DNA of 55,729 bases from Chryseobacterium gleum (GCA_945897755.1 CAMDGH010000005.1:1-55729); one strand, 5' to 3'; shown: positions 36,436 to 46,477, counted from the stretch's first letter. The notes: generated by a model from the sequence alone, not told the origin. A program made the numbers and translations.

Positions 36436-37787
36436 GGTTTTGGACTTCGAGTTTGATCGTTCGCATTACCAACAACAAGTGAAAACCCAAAATTAATAGA
36501 TGCCGTTTTTTGTGAATAAGGATTTATAAAAGCACATAAATTATCCGTAAATAGAAAAAATCCTCTTATTTTTAAACCAAATCCAATATTTGAAAAGGAG
36601 CCTCCGTATATACCATAATTCAAACTAGTAGTAAACCAGTGATTTATAGAAAATGAAGATGAAAAAACCAACCCAGGGCGATATGATTTACGTGCAAACT
36701 CATTGTAAAACAATACGCTAGAACTAAAATAATCATTCCATTTATATGAACCAGACAAATAAACCCGTGTAGGTAATATAGTAGAATAAGAACTTTTTGA
36801 TTGATTTGTCTTAGTTATTAAGTTAAGTGTATCCAAAAAGTCATCCATAAAACGAGAAGAATCTTTCAAAACATTACTTAAATCAAAACCGGAAAATTGA
36901 TAAGAGACAGGTTTAAGTTCATAATTTTTTATCTCACTTTTCCAATTAATAAATCCAAAATCAATTACACTTGCATTAACTGTAATACGTTCATTCAACT
37001 TATATGAACCTCCAAAATCAATCCCTAAACCAAGATTTGAAAAACCATATGATTTTTTTAATATATCCAAAAAGTTTAATTTAGAGTTAAAAATTGAATC
37101 AATCGCATTTAATGTTGTTGCAGATTTAATGGAGGCAGAAGCATCAAAATTTAAATCAAAATTACCTGGATTAGTTGTTATGCCAAGTTTTGTGTCATAT
37201 GCAGATAAATTAGCTATGCCGGATAATAATTTAATCCTACCCCCAAAAGAAATAGATTCACTTAATTGTCTTGAATAGCCTAAACCGTATTCAATATAAT
37301 CATTAAAAAATAACCCAAGTCGATCAAATGAAGCGCGTTTTCCAGATAGATCACCTCCGTTACCGGTGATAGCATAACGGATAAAATCGGAGCTAAATGA
37401 AAACTCTGAACAAATACGATTATTGATGTCAAATGAGAAATAATTGTCATTTACTTTAAAACCAAAAGCTAATATTTGATTTGTAGATTCAAAAGAAATA
37501 TATGATTTTTTTCCAATCCGATCAAAAAAATCATTTGATGTATTTAAAATAAGAGAATCATCTGCATTAGAAACAAAAAGATTATTGAGTGAAAAAGCGC
37601 TATTCGTAAATTGAATGCTTTGAAAACCCAATAAAGGCATACTTAAATAAAATTTACAAGTAGGACTTATAGCTGGGTTTACCCTATAAGAATAAGGTGT
37701 TTTTAAATCTCCCAAAGTGAAATTTCGCTGTGCTTTAATATGAGAAAATGAAATAAAATAAAAAATTAAAAAAAGAATATACCGCAT
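36432..37787 (-). CDS. DUF5723 outer-membrane beta-barrel protein
   Basis: A 451-residue predicted outer-membrane protein with a signal peptide (RYILFLIFYFISFSHIKAQ) and the early DUF5723 signature SYRVNPAISPTCKFYLSMP. Alternating polar/hydrophobic strands and aromatic residues run throughout (FGLKIRGFFLFTDN and INFGFSLVVG near the end), fitting a PorV/FadL-like barrel. It lies 10 bp after the lipoprotein gene, so both form one operon. Function is unknown; the context suggests it handles or displays the neighbouring lipoprotein or the T9SS cargo. Confidence 0.75.
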   Translation of the reverse strand: MRYILFLIFYFISFSHIKAQRNFTLGDLKTPYSYRVNPAISPTCKFYLSMPLLGFQSIQFTNSAFSLNNLFVSNADDSLILNTSNDFFDRIGKKSYISFESTNQILAFGFKVNDNYFSFDINNRICSEFSFSSDFIRYAITGNGGDLSGKRASFDRLGLFFNDYIEYGLGYSRQLSESISFGGRIKLLSGIANLSAYDTKLGITTNPGNFDLNFDASASIKSATTLNAIDSIFNSKLNFLDILKKSYGFSNLGLGIDFGGSYKLNERITVNASVIDFGFINWKSEIKNYELKPVSYQFSGFDLSNVLKDSSRFMDDFLDTLNLITKTNQSKSSYSTILPTRVYLSGSYKWNDYFSSSVLFYNEFARKSYRPGLVFSSSFSINHWFTTSLNYGIYGGSFSNIGFGLKIRGFFLFTDNLCAFINPYSQKTASINFGFSLVVGNANDQTRSPKP

Positions 37788-37797
37788 GATGTTAAAA

Positions 37798-39501
37798 TTA
37801 TTTTTTTATACTTCCAGATAAGTTTAATTGAGTAGATACAGCCAATTTAATCGATAAGCCATAATAATCATAGAAAGTTACTGGGGATTTAGTTTTACCT
37901 CCAAATGTTTCAAAAAAACCACTAAAAACCACTTTTTTTGCTTTAGTGAAAAATGGGAAGTCTTCCTTTTTTATAATAAAATCATTAATTGTAGAGGTAG
38001 ATTGCCCTTTCGGAACAAAGCCTTGAGCATTAACAGGACCTGAAATCAATAAATTAGATGAAAAATCGCATAATTTAAGCGTATCTCCAACACTATTCAG
38101 GACTACTTTATTAAACTCATCTAAAAAGATCACTTGAGACTTGACATTGACTGGCAAATAATTGTTTGCAAGTAAACGAATCATAATTGAGAGAACTTCT
38201 TTTTCTATTTTTGATGGTAAACTAAAAGATTGAGTATCACAAAAAGTGAAATTGTTCACGTACCCTTTTAAGGGAATATTAATATCACAATCAATAAAAA
38301 TCTTACTTGAATCCGTTATGAAATTTTTTGTAACTAAGGGAAGACTTCCGCTATTTACAGATGCATTCGCTCCAATAACAAAAGTAGTTGGATCTGATGT
38401 AATTAATTGATCCATATTAGAAACAGTAGCAGGAGAAAAAAGGATTTTAGTCTTTTTAATTGAATTCATTTCATTGATTCCAGGGTAATTTAATGCCTGT
38501 TTTACAGCCCCTAATTGAATTTTTTCTCCTGTTTTTAAACGTCTCATATACATTTGATCTAAATTAAAATGTAATGGAAAGCCAAACGAATTAGAAACCG
38601 AAAGAGATACAGAAGGATCTGTGATACCAAAGGAACCTTTAGTTGAAGTAAACTCATCGAGTGTAATTGAATCTTTAATCGTCGGAGTTTTTAAATCCCC
38701 AAAATAACCAACAATTGACTTAAACACTAAATTTTTAATAGATACAGACATCAAAATAATTTCATTATTATTTATATTACCTGCTACAGGATCAATTAAA
38801 ATACTGTCTATTGCAAAAACAAGATTCCCTCCACTCAAAAAAGCAGAACACCCAGATAGGTCAATTTGTTTGATGTTTGATGATGAAGGTGTATAACTTA
38901 TTTTTTCACGTAAAACTTTACCGTCTTTTTTAATTTCATTTAAACCACAAAACAAATCAATACTGTGAGGAATTTGTGAAGTTAATTCAACTTCAATCAC
39001 TCCAGATGAAAGAACTAACTCATCAATCCTAAAGTCTTTACTCAAATCTGGTGAACTCGAAAAATCAATCGGGAAAATTTGATCATCAAAGCTTATCTTG
39101 GGGTCAACAATTTTTAAAATCTTGTCAAGACGCAACCCTTTGCTACCAGCTGCAAAACCAGTGATGTTATTTAATTTGTCTAATTCTAATTGATTAAAGA
39201 AAGCAAAATCAAAAATGGTATCCGATGGAATAGACGGAAAATCAGGAAGTTTAACGAGATCCGAAACTGCATATCCTTTAAAATTACTTTTGTAAGAGAA
39301 TGAAAGCAATCCATTATTATCAGCAGACAAAATATCTGCTGTATCAACTTGATCAAGAATTTGACCTATCGTAAAAGAAGCTGACGCTAATGGGGCAGCT
39401 AACTTAGGATTCCATAAACTAGATTTAGATAGTTTATCAAAATCGAGTTTTTTGCACCCTAATAAAAGAAATGAAAAAGATAAAATATATAAATATTTCA
39501 T
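37798..39501 (-). CDS. Large lipoprotein, unknown function, upstream of DUF5723
   Basis: A 567-residue protein I cannot assign to a named family. It has a lipoprotein signal (YILSFSFLLLGC, Cys at residue 15). Early on there is SLWNPKLAAPLASASFTIGQ, similar to openings of other Bacteroidota surface lipoproteins. The rest is mainly beta. Residues about 158-262 (LSSGVIEVELTSQI, KKDGKVLREKI, TPSSS, IDLSGC, SVSIKNLVF) resemble residues 108-221 of the divergently transcribed T9SS cargo at 39702. It leads a two-gene operon with the DUF5723 barrel 10 bp downstream. A surface-exposed or periplasmic partner role is inferred. Confidence 0.7.
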   Translation of the reverse strand: MKYLYILSFSFLLLGCKKLDFDKLSKSSLWNPKLAAPLASASFTIGQILDQVDTADILSADNNGLLSFSYKSNFKGYAVSDLVKLPDFPSIPSDTIFDFAFFNQLELDKLNNITGFAAGSKGLRLDKILKIVDPKISFDDQIFPIDFSSSPDLSKDFRIDELVLSSGVIEVELTSQIPHSIDLFCGLNEIKKDGKVLREKISYTPSSSNIKQIDLSGCSAFLSGGNLVFAIDSILIDPVAGNINNNEIILMSVSIKNLVFKSIVGYFGDLKTPTIKDSITLDEFTSTKGSFGITDPSVSLSVSNSFGFPLHFNLDQMYMRRLKTGEKIQLGAVKQALNYPGINEMNSIKKTKILFSPATVSNMDQLITSDPTTFVIGANASVNSGSLPLVTKNFITDSSKIFIDCDINIPLKGYVNNFTFCDTQSFSLPSKIEKEVLSIMIRLLANNYLPVNVKSQVIFLDEFNKVVLNSVGDTLKLCDFSSNLLISGPVNAQGFVPKGQSTSTINDFIIKKEDFPFFTKAKKVVFSGFFETFGGKTKSPVTFYDYYGLSIKLAVSTQLNLSGSIKK

Positions 39502-39683
39502 ATGTAATTAATTAAAAAAAATAAAATTAATTAATAAAATTCAATATTATCAAAATAAGCAAAGTAATTTACAATGAAAGATTAATTACAATTAAATTTA
39601 GTCAAAAAAACGAGCTAATTAAGTTGTTGAATCTAACGGAAAAAAAAGAGAACATGTATTTTTAAACTAAATTAAAATTATTG

Positions 39684-39691
39684 TATATTTG
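39684..39691 (+). promoter_or_regulatory. -7 promoter element for the T9SS cargo gene
   Basis: TATATTTG matches TAnnTTTG, 10 nt before the ATG at 39702. It is in the 200-bp divergent region shared with the lipoprotein operon. Confidence 0.5.
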
Positions 39692-39701
39692 GTAAAAAAA
39701 C

Positions 39702-41201
39702 ATGAAAAAGACCAAAACACTATTACTACTCTTATTGCTAATTTCAATGAATTCAGTAAAGGCGCAAAACTGCACTGGATATTCAGTAAATTTAACTGCA
39801 GAAAAACAAAAAATTTGCAAAGGGGAATCAACTAATCTCCAAGCTTTACCAACTAATTCATCAGTACTACCTGATTTTATTAATGAACAAAACTTATTTA
39901 ACATCTCTGATTTAAAATTAGACCCAACGGTGATTCAATTAATAAATGGAGGAGCGGTAATGGGAGTTAAATATCCATTAGCTCCAATATCAAACAAAAT
40001 TGATTATACTACTGGCGGACCAAAGTTGACAAAAGCAACTATTTCTTCTGGAACATTAGAAATTAGCATAACCACAGACTTAAAACAAGAATTGACAGTA
40101 GTTCTCGAATTACCTTATTTTAAAAAACAAGGTATTGTTTTAAAAGATTCAATTTTGATTAAACCAACATCCACTTCAGGAAAAGAAACTTTTACAAAAA
40201 CCATCGATTTATCAAATAGCGAAGTTGATTTTTCTGCCGGTGTATTAGGCGATTCTAACAAAATTGAATACAAAATAACTCCTAAACTTAAAATAACATC
40301 GACTGTCTTTACAAATAAAGAGACTGGTGACTTAAAGTTAACCATTAAGAATATGGTTATTCAAGAAAATACAAGCTACGAATGGTTTAAAAACGATGTT
40401 AATTTAAATAATGGTGTACCTACACTCAATGTAACTGAAAGTGGTGATTATCGCGTAGAAGTTTCTAGTGTTTCATGTGGATTAATTAAGAAAAATATTG
40501 CTATCTCAGTAATTGAATATCCACTCAAATCAACCAAATTAGCTGGATCAAGTTCTTTTTGTAAAGGGGACAGTGTGGCTATTACAGCAGATGGGGATGG
40601 GGATTTCCTGTGGTCTAATCAATTAAAAACAAAAACAATTTACGCGAAAACAAGTGAGAATCTGACCGTTACTGTAACGAATGATATTTGTAGCGTGATT
40701 AGTGATCCTATTAAAATAACTGTAAACGAAAATCCAATAGCAAAAATTACTACACCAAATAATAAAACAAGCTATAACGAAGGGGAAAGTATTTTATTAA
40801 CCGCTTTAGGAGGAAAAACGTATTCCTGGAATACATCGCAACAACAAGACACCTTAAGGGTTAAAAAAGCGGGGCATTATACGGTAACGGTTACTAATGA
40901 ATTTGGATGTAAATCAAGTACATCAATTCACATATCATCTACATTAGGTGTTCAATACGACAACACTCTTTTTTCAATTTACCCAAACCCAACATCAGAA
41001 AGTATAACCATAGATCATGGAATAAACTCCCCTATTTATGCTTCATTCATTGATGTAAACGGAAAAGTATTGTGGAAACAAGCATGTCCAAACCACACAA
41101 ACATTGAATTAAAAACCAAGTTAAAGAATGGAAACTATTTCATTTATTTAACAAATGATTCTAATGAGCTAATGAGTGTAAAACAAATTAGCATAAAATA
41201 A
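39702..41201 (+). CDS. Secreted T9SS cargo with C-terminal sorting domain
   Basis: A 499-residue exported protein. It has a signal peptide (KKTKTLLLLLLLISMNSVKAQ), then a Cys-rich short Ig-like part. A beta domain follows (108-221: TISSGTLEISITTDL, KKQGIVLKDSI, KPTSTSG, IDLSNSE, KLTIKNMVI) that resembles the neighbouring lipoprotein. Next come Ig-like domains of the type found before sorting signals (ESGDYRVEVS, KAGHYTVTVTNEFGCKS), and last a type A T9SS sorting domain of about 75 residues (FSIYPNPTSESITI, GNYFIYLTN, VKQISIK). T9SS moves such proteins across the outer membrane and anchors or releases them. It is monocistronic by appearance: own promoter, own terminator. Confidence 0.85.
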   Translation: MKKTKTLLLLLLLISMNSVKAQNCTGYSVNLTAEKQKICKGESTNLQALPTNSSVLPDFINEQNLFNISDLKLDPTVIQLINGGAVMGVKYPLAPISNKIDYTTGGPKLTKATISSGTLEISITTDLKQELTVVLELPYFKKQGIVLKDSILIKPTSTSGKETFTKTIDLSNSEVDFSAGVLGDSNKIEYKITPKLKITSTVFTNKETGDLKLTIKNMVIQENTSYEWFKNDVNLNNGVPTLNVTESGDYRVEVSSVSCGLIKKNIAISVIEYPLKSTKLAGSSSFCKGDSVAITADGDGDFLWSNQLKTKTIYAKTSENLTVTVTNDICSVISDPIKITVNENPIAKITTPNNKTSYNEGESILLTALGGKTYSWNTSQQQDTLRVKKAGHYTVTVTNEFGCKSSTSIHISSTLGVQYDNTLFSIYPNPTSESITIDHGINSPIYASFIDVNGKVLWKQACPNHTNIELKTKLKNGNYFIYLTNDSNELMSVKQISIK

Positions 41202-41213
41202 AATCTACTTTCA

Positions 41214-41240
41214 AAAACCTGTCAAACGACAGGTTTTTTT
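41214..41240 (+). terminator. Rho-independent terminator after the T9SS cargo gene
   Basis: Arms AAAACCTGTC (41214-41223) and GACAGGTTTT (41228-41237) with an AAAC loop and a T-run ending at 41240. The next possible start codon (GTG 41241) follows immediately. Confidence 0.88.
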
Positions 41241-42101
41241 GTGGAAAATAGTTTGAAATTTAAATATAACACGTTGAAATTCAATAAGATTCAATTTCTT
41301 ATTTTTATCTTTTTGACACTACTTATTCAGGTAAGTGCTCAGCGACAAAATATGCGCTCTCGAAGTGAAATAGGTTTTTATGGTGGGGGGATTTATTATA
41401 TCGGTGATTTAAACCAATCTCACTTTACTTACTCTCAAGCAGCAGAGGGATTATTTTTTCGCTTTAATTACAATAGTAGAATCGCATTTAAAGTTACTGC
41501 TTTGACTGGAACGATTGGAGCATCAGACGAAAATGCGAGTTATGAAGTAGAAAAAAACAGAAATCTATCCTTTTCAAGTAAAATAAAAGAATTTGGTGCA
41601 GGCGTTGAATTCAACTACTTTCCTTTTCAGATTGGAAATGTAAGGTATAGAGGAACTGGATACTTATTTGCTGAAATAAGCTACTTTTCAATGGATCCAA
41701 ATACAGATTATAACGGACAAAAAATATCGCTCAGGGGAATTGGAACAGAGGGACAAAACACACCCTTATCAAAAGATACATACTATTCACTAAACCAACT
41801 TAGCATACCACTTGGAATTGGCTTTAAGCATCCACTTGGAAACTGGGGTTGTATTGGAATTGAATATGGAATTAGAAAAACATTTACAGATTACTTAGAT
41901 GACGTAAAAAGTAATCGATTTATAAATCCAACAGCGTTTTCAGCTTATAGCAATCCAATTGGTCTGGCACTCTCAAATCGAAACTTAAATAAATCCCCTT
42001 ACGGTGTAAGGGGAAATCCAATGACAAAAGACTGGTATGCAAGCTATGGAGTGACGTTCAGTATTCGTTTAGGTCAAACTGATAAATGCTTCAAACATTA
42101 A
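41241..42101 (+). CDS. DUF6089 outer-membrane beta-barrel protein
   Basis: A 286-residue protein, or 275 from the alternative start. The mature N-terminus RSEIGFYGGGIYYIGDLNQ is the DUF6089 signature, followed by alternating barrel strands. The signal peptide core is FLIFIFLTLLIQVSAQ. No ATG is available before it; candidate starts are GTG 41241, directly against the T-run of the preceding terminator, and TTG 41274, which gives the more usual signal peptide beginning KFNKIQF. DUF6089 proteins are predicted outer-membrane barrels with unestablished roles. The stop shares TTAA with convergent ctaA. Confidence 0.8.
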   Translation: MENSLKFKYNTLKFNKIQFLIFIFLTLLIQVSAQRQNMRSRSEIGFYGGGIYYIGDLNQSHFTYSQAAEGLFFRFNYNSRIAFKVTALTGTIGASDENASYEVEKNRNLSFSSKIKEFGAGVEFNYFPFQIGNVRYRGTGYLFAEISYFSMDPNTDYNGQKISLRGIGTEGQNTPLSKDTYYSLNQLSIPLGIGFKHPLGNWGCIGIEYGIRKTFTDYLDDVKSNRFINPTAFSAYSNPIGLALSNRNLNKSPYGVRGNPMTKDWYASYGVTFSIRLGQTDKCFKH

Positions 42102-43105
42102 GAAGATAAAGTTGACCTCATTCCAACGACATATAACATCCCGAATAAAATACAAGCAAAAACTAAATGAGAAGTTTGAACTAGCCCCGGCATATCGGCA
42201 TATGCTAAAAGTACACCAGAACATAATTCAATCACTAAAACAAGAAAAGCATTTCGAATAATAGATCTTTTTACAGAAATCTGATTCTTCCAGAACAAAA
42301 AAAACATTAAGCCTAATACAATCCATGAAAAACTTCGATGAATCAGGTAAATAATACCTAAATGATCTACCCAGTACATCCTTGTAAATCCTTGTTTTGT
42401 CAATACATCTATTGCTTCCCGGACTTGAGTTCCTAAAAACATTTGTAAAAATGTAATTCCAAAGACGATCCATACAATCCATATCATAAGGCCTGAAATT
42501 TGAACTCTTGATTTTAATCTTGGACTAACTTCCAGCAATATCGAAAGCTGTAAAACGATAATTAGCAATGCTAAAAACATATGAAGTGTAATCGTCCATG
42601 GCAACAAGTTCGTGGCAACAACAATAGAACCAAACCAAGCTTGTATAATTAAAAAAACTAAATTAAAAGAAGCTAAAATGACTAATTTCTTATTCCTAAA
42701 TTTACGTAATACCTGAATAAAAACAAATAAAACACCAAATCCAGCAAATACACCAAAAACACGATTGATGTATTCAGTCCATGTTTTACGTGCATTAAAA
42801 TCTTGTTCTACCAATAAAGATCGATCACTTCTTATTTTTTTGGCAATTTCTCCAAATCCAATTGTATTTAATAAACGAGTAAATTTATTTACTTTTTCAG
42901 TTCTTTTAATAATGTAAATATCTTTATACCCTTGTGGTAATGCTTTTTCACTTGTCGGTGGAACCCATTGACCAAAGCACTTAGGCCAATCAGGACAACC
43001 CATACCACTCCCTGTAATACGAACAAAACTTCCTGCTACTACTACTAAATAAATAAATACCAAGGTAATCCAATTCAAACGAACAAAAGAAATACTATAA
43101 CTCAT
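42098..43105 (-). CDS. ctaA: Heme A synthase CtaA/COX15
   Basis: A 335-residue, eight-helix membrane enzyme that oxidises heme O to heme A, the cofactor of the aa3-type oxidase encoded at 16.1 kb. The N-terminal ITGSGMGCPDWPKCFGQWVP is the diagnostic motif with a Cys pair. His ligands are in LHMFLALLIIVLQL, LIHRSFSWI and QTSHLVFACILFG. In the first half the position commonly held by His has EYINRVFG, as I recall for Bacteroidota COX15. It overlaps the end of the flippase gene by 11 bp, so both are in one operon. Confidence 0.93.
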   Translation of the reverse strand: MSYSISFVRLNWITLVFIYLVVVAGSFVRITGSGMGCPDWPKCFGQWVPPTSEKALPQGYKDIYIIKRTEKVNKFTRLLNTIGFGEIAKKIRSDRSLLVEQDFNARKTWTEYINRVFGVFAGFGVLFVFIQVLRKFRNKKLVILASFNLVFLIIQAWFGSIVVATNLLPWTITLHMFLALLIIVLQLSILLEVSPRLKSRVQISGLMIWIVWIVFGITFLQMFLGTQVREAIDVLTKQGFTRMYWVDHLGIIYLIHRSFSWIVLGLMFFLFWKNQISVKRSIIRNAFLVLVIELCSGVLLAYADMPGLVQTSHLVFACILFGMLYVVGMRSTLSS

Positions 43106-44546
43106 CTTTACTTACTTTTAGTTGACTTAGTACCGAACGTACATTTATTAAACCCAATAGAAATAATGAAGAACATATAAAGACCATATAAGTTGCTACT
43201 TTTAATAATTCTGATAATGTTGATTTATCTAACAAAAAATAAGCTCCAAAAGCCAATAAAACAAACACACAATACCTGATAATTGTTTTAGGTAAAATTC
43301 TAACCGGAAAATACTTGAACGTAAAATACACGTGAAATACGGCTACTAAAAACTGAGTAAAAACGGAAGATATTGCCGTTCCTAAAGCGCCATAAACAGG
43401 GGCTAAAATAACATTTAAAATAACATTAAAAATAAGACCCAGAATCGATATACGAATCAATACTTTAAGATTACCATTAGCAGTCAATAATGTTCCTAAA
43501 ACTAAGATCACTGAAATCGGAACAATACTGCATATTAGCCAATTAAATACTTCAGCCGCCTCTTTAATATTTGCTTGATAAATCATGTTTATTAAGAATT
43601 CGGAATAACACACACCCACAGAAACAATAACAAAAGAAAATGCGATTGCAATTCTTACTGAGATAGAAAGCAATGCACTGACTGATTCATTCCGTTTCAG
43701 TAGGGCTGAGAACATTGGGAATAAAAGATTCGCGAATAACATAATAAACATATAGCTTGCGTCAATCACACGATATGCTTCAGCATAAATACCCACCTGA
43801 CGAAGTCCGAAAGGATGCAATCGTTCCAATAATAACACATCGGATTTTGTGTAAGCCATCATGGTTAAAATCAATAAAGCATAAGGAATACTTTTCTTTA
43901 AAATAACCCAATTAAAAGAAGATGACCATGACAATTTTGGCTTAGAAACATTAATATAAAGTAAGGTCAACGCAACGCAAGCAGATAATAAATATGAAAA
44001 TGTTTGAGCTAGTACAAACCATTTTATCTGAAAAGACCCTTCACTGATTGGAAAATAAAAGAGATAGGAAACAAATAAAATCAACAATATACGATCAAAA
44101 ACAGACAAGAAAATCTCAATTTTAAATGATAATAAACCAGCAAAATAACTCCTTAAATATAGAATAAACCCAATCAAGAACTGATTGAAAACTAAGACTC
44201 CAACAAATAAAAATTGACGCTGACTATACCCAAATAAAAACGCAATAAAAAAAGAAGTAATCGTATAAATTAAAAATAAAACGAGTCTTAACGATATCAT
44301 TTTACCAATATAACGGTGAACTAAATGCGGAAATTGAGCAATGTTTTTAACATTATAATTAGTGGTACCTATATCCAATAATATGTTAAATAAATAAGAA
44401 AAGTTTAATAAGGTAAAATAAAAACCATACTCAGATGTACCTACCCTATTTTGAACTTCTGCATCGATAAAAAAAATAGAATAGGGTTTAATGAGTAGAT
44501 TAAGAACTACCATTACAATCAAATTCTGTAAAAACTTTTTTTGCAT
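43095..44546 (-). CDS. Polysaccharide flippase-like membrane protein (Wzx/MATE-like)
   Basis: A 483-residue protein from the ATG at 44546, with about 12-14 hydrophobic helices in the MVF/polysaccharide transport arrangement. The family region NRVGTSEYGFYFTLLNFSYL with DIGTTNYNVK is near residues 30-60 (flippases often show GxxxYGxyxxxxxxxxxxxxxLGxxxxxxR). Further typical parts are LLLERLHPFGLRQVGIYAEA, LANLLFPMFSALLKRN and LAPVYGALGTAISSVFTQF. It probably flips lipid-linked oligosaccharide. A TTG at 44567 extends the frame by 7 residues and is less likely. ctaA follows with an 11-bp overlap. Confidence 0.83.
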   Translation of the reverse strand: MQKKFLQNLIVMVVLNLLIKPYSIFFIDAEVQNRVGTSEYGFYFTLLNFSYLFNILLDIGTTNYNVKNIAQFPHLVHRYIGKMISLRLVLFLIYTITSFFIAFLFGYSQRQFLFVGVLVFNQFLIGFILYLRSYFAGLLSFKIEIFLSVFDRILLILFVSYLFYFPISEGSFQIKWFVLAQTFSYLLSACVALTLLYINVSKPKLSWSSSFNWVILKKSIPYALLILTMMAYTKSDVLLLERLHPFGLRQVGIYAEAYRVIDASYMFIMLFANLLFPMFSALLKRNESVSALLSISVRIAIAFSFVIVSVGVCYSEFLINMIYQANIKEAAEVFNWLICSIVPISVILVLGTLLTANGNLKVLIRISILGLIFNVILNVILAPVYGALGTAISSVFTQFLVAVFHVYFTFKYFPVRILPKTIIRYCVFVLLAFGAYFLLDKSTLSELLKVATYMVFICSSLFLLGLINVRSVLSQLKVSKDEL

Positions 44547-44712
44547 TAGATTTGAATGTAAAAACAAATAAGCATCATATAATAGGTAAAGTTAAATTAA
44601 TTTAAAAAGAAACTTATAAAATCAATTTTTCTTAAACATAAAAAATCAAAATGCGAATAAAAAACCAACAAGCGACTTTGTTGTTTCGCTCTTAATTAAA
44701 CAATAGTTTGCG

Positions 44713-44720
44713 TATCTTTG
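44713..44720 (+). promoter_or_regulatory. -7 promoter element for lysS
   Basis: TATCTTTG matches TAnnTTTG, 22 nt before the lysS ATG. Possible TTTG words upstream (44677-44680) are too far for the usual spacing. Confidence 0.5.
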
Positions 44721-44742
44721 ACAAAATTTTAGCAAAAAAACC

Positions 44743-46458
44743 ATGAGTGCAATCGAACTTTCAGAACAAGAAATTCAACGTAGAGATAAATTAGATAAAT
44801 TACGTGCCTTAGGAATCAATCCGTATCCAGCAGACTTGTACCCTGTAACAGACAGAGCAAGTGCTATTACTGAAAACTTCGAAGACGGAAAAATAGTTTG
44901 CATCGCAGGTCGTTTGATGAGTCAACGCATCATGGGAAAAGCTTCTTTTGCTGAATTATTGGACAGTACTGGTCGCGTACAAGTTTACTTCAACCGCGAT
45001 GAATTGTGTCCGGGAGAAGATAAAACATTATACAACGAGGTTTTTAAAAAATTGTTAGACCTTGGTGACTTCATCGGTGTTAAAGGATATGTTTTCAAAA
45101 CTCAAGTAGGCGAAATTTCAGTACACGTACAAGAATTTACCTTGTTATCAAAAGCATTGAAACCACTTCCACTTCCAAAAACGGATGCAGAAGGAAATAC
45201 ACACGATGCTTTTACCGATCCTGAATTGCGTTACAGACAACGTTATGTAGATTTAGTGGTTAACCCACACGTAAAAGATACCTTCATCAAGCGTACGAAA
45301 GCAATGACTTCGATGCGTAATTTCTTCAACGATAAAGGGTATTTAGAAGTAGAAACTCCGATCTTACAGCCAATTCCTGGTGGAGCTTCTGCACGTCCAT
45401 TTATGAGTCACCACAATGCATTAGACATTCCATTGTACTTACGTATTGCAAATGAATTATATTTAAAACGTTTGATCGTTGGTGGATTTGATGGTGTGTA
45501 TGAATTCGCAAAAGATTTCCGTAACGAAGGGATGGACAGAACACACAATCCAGAGTTTACTGTAATGGAAATTTACGTAGCCTACAAAGACTACAATTGG
45601 ATGATGGATTTCACCGAACAAATGATTGAGAAGGTAGCGTTGGATGTTTGTGGAGATACTGAAATCACTGTGGGAACAAATAAAATATCGTTAAAAGCAC
45701 CATTCAAACGTATTTCCATGCGTGATTCGATTTTGGAATATACTGGATTTGACATCTACGGAAAAGACGAAGATGCATTACGTACAGCGGCAAAAGGAAT
45801 GGGTATCGAAGTAACGGAATCCATGGGAAAAGGGAAATTAATCGATGAAATCTTTGGAGAAAAATGTGAAGGAAAGTACATCCAACCAACGTTCATTATA
45901 GATTATCCAATTGAAATGTCTCCTTTGTGTAAAAAACACCGCGATAACCCAGAATTAACGGAGCGTTTTGAGTTGATGATCAACGGAAAAGAAGTAGCTA
46001 ATGCGTATTCCGAGTTAAACGACCCAATCGACCAACGCGAGCGTTTTGAAGAGCAATTACGTTTGTCAGAAAAAGGAGACGACGAGGCGATGTTTATTGA
46101 TCAAGATTTCTTACGTGCTTTAGAGTATGGTATGCCACCAACATCGGGTATGGGAATTGGTATCGATCGTTTGGTAATGTTATTAACCAACAATTCATCG
46201 ATTCAAGAAGTATTATTCTTTCCACAAATGCGTCCGGAGAAATTCCAAACAGGACCAGATTTGAAAGCATTCCAATCGCTTGGAGTTCCTGGGACTTGGG
46301 CAGAACATATGGCGAAAGCAGGTTTCTCGAGCGTTGACGAATTGTTAGAGGCTAAACCAACAGCAGTTCACCAAAAATTAAACGGTTACAGAAAGAAAAA
46401 CAAATTAGAAATTCCAGCCTTGTTGATCGAAGAGGTTGAGGCGTGGTATGGGAAATAG
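44743..46458 (+). CDS. lysS: Lysyl-tRNA synthetase (class II) with C-terminal HhH-like extension
   Basis: A 571-residue enzyme. The N-terminal OB-fold (about 50-160) binds the anticodon. The class II core has motif 2 [20 protein letters not shown] near residue 260 and motif 3 [16 protein letters not shown] near 468. E. coli LysS has 505 residues; the extra 65 at the C-terminus ([20 protein letters not shown], then VDELLEAKP and [12 protein letters not shown]) resemble helix-hairpin-helix/DUF4332 folds and may bind nucleic acid. The gene has higher GC and a stronger CGT/AAA codon bias than its neighbours, consistent with high expression. Confidence 0.96.
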   Translation: MSAIELSEQEIQRRDKLDKLRALGINPYPADLYPVTDRASAITENFEDGKIVCIAGRLMSQRIMGKASFAELLDSTGRVQVYFNRDELCPGEDKTLYNEVFKKLLDLGDFIGVKGYVFKTQVGEISVHVQEFTLLSKALKPLPLPKTDAEGNTHDAFTDPELRYRQRYVDLVVNPHVKDTFIKRTKAMTSMRNFFNDKGYLEVETPILQPIPGGASARPFMSHHNALDIPLYLRIANELYLKRLIVGGFDGVYEFAKDFRNEGMDRTHNPEFTVMEIYVAYKDYNWMMDFTEQMIEKVALDVCGDTEITVGTNKISLKAPFKRISMRDSILEYTGFDIYGKDEDALRTAAKGMGIEVTESMGKGKLIDEIFGEKCEGKYIQPTFIIDYPIEMSPLCKKHRDNPELTERFELMINGKEVANAYSELNDPIDQRERFEEQLRLSEKGDDEAMFIDQDFLRALEYGMPPTSGMGIGIDRLVMLLTNNSSIQEVLFFPQMRPEKFQTGPDLKAFQSLGVPGTWAEHMAKAGFSSVDELLEAKPTAVHQKLNGYRKKNKLEIPALLIEEVEAWYGK

Positions 46459-46477
46459 TCGATCCGTTTATTGTATT

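Noticed and set aside
39702-41201. T9SS cargo as a fragment of the right-hand adhesin family
   Set aside because: It lacks the DxCGI/FxC repeat pattern and has a different N-terminal domain; only the sorting domain type is shared.
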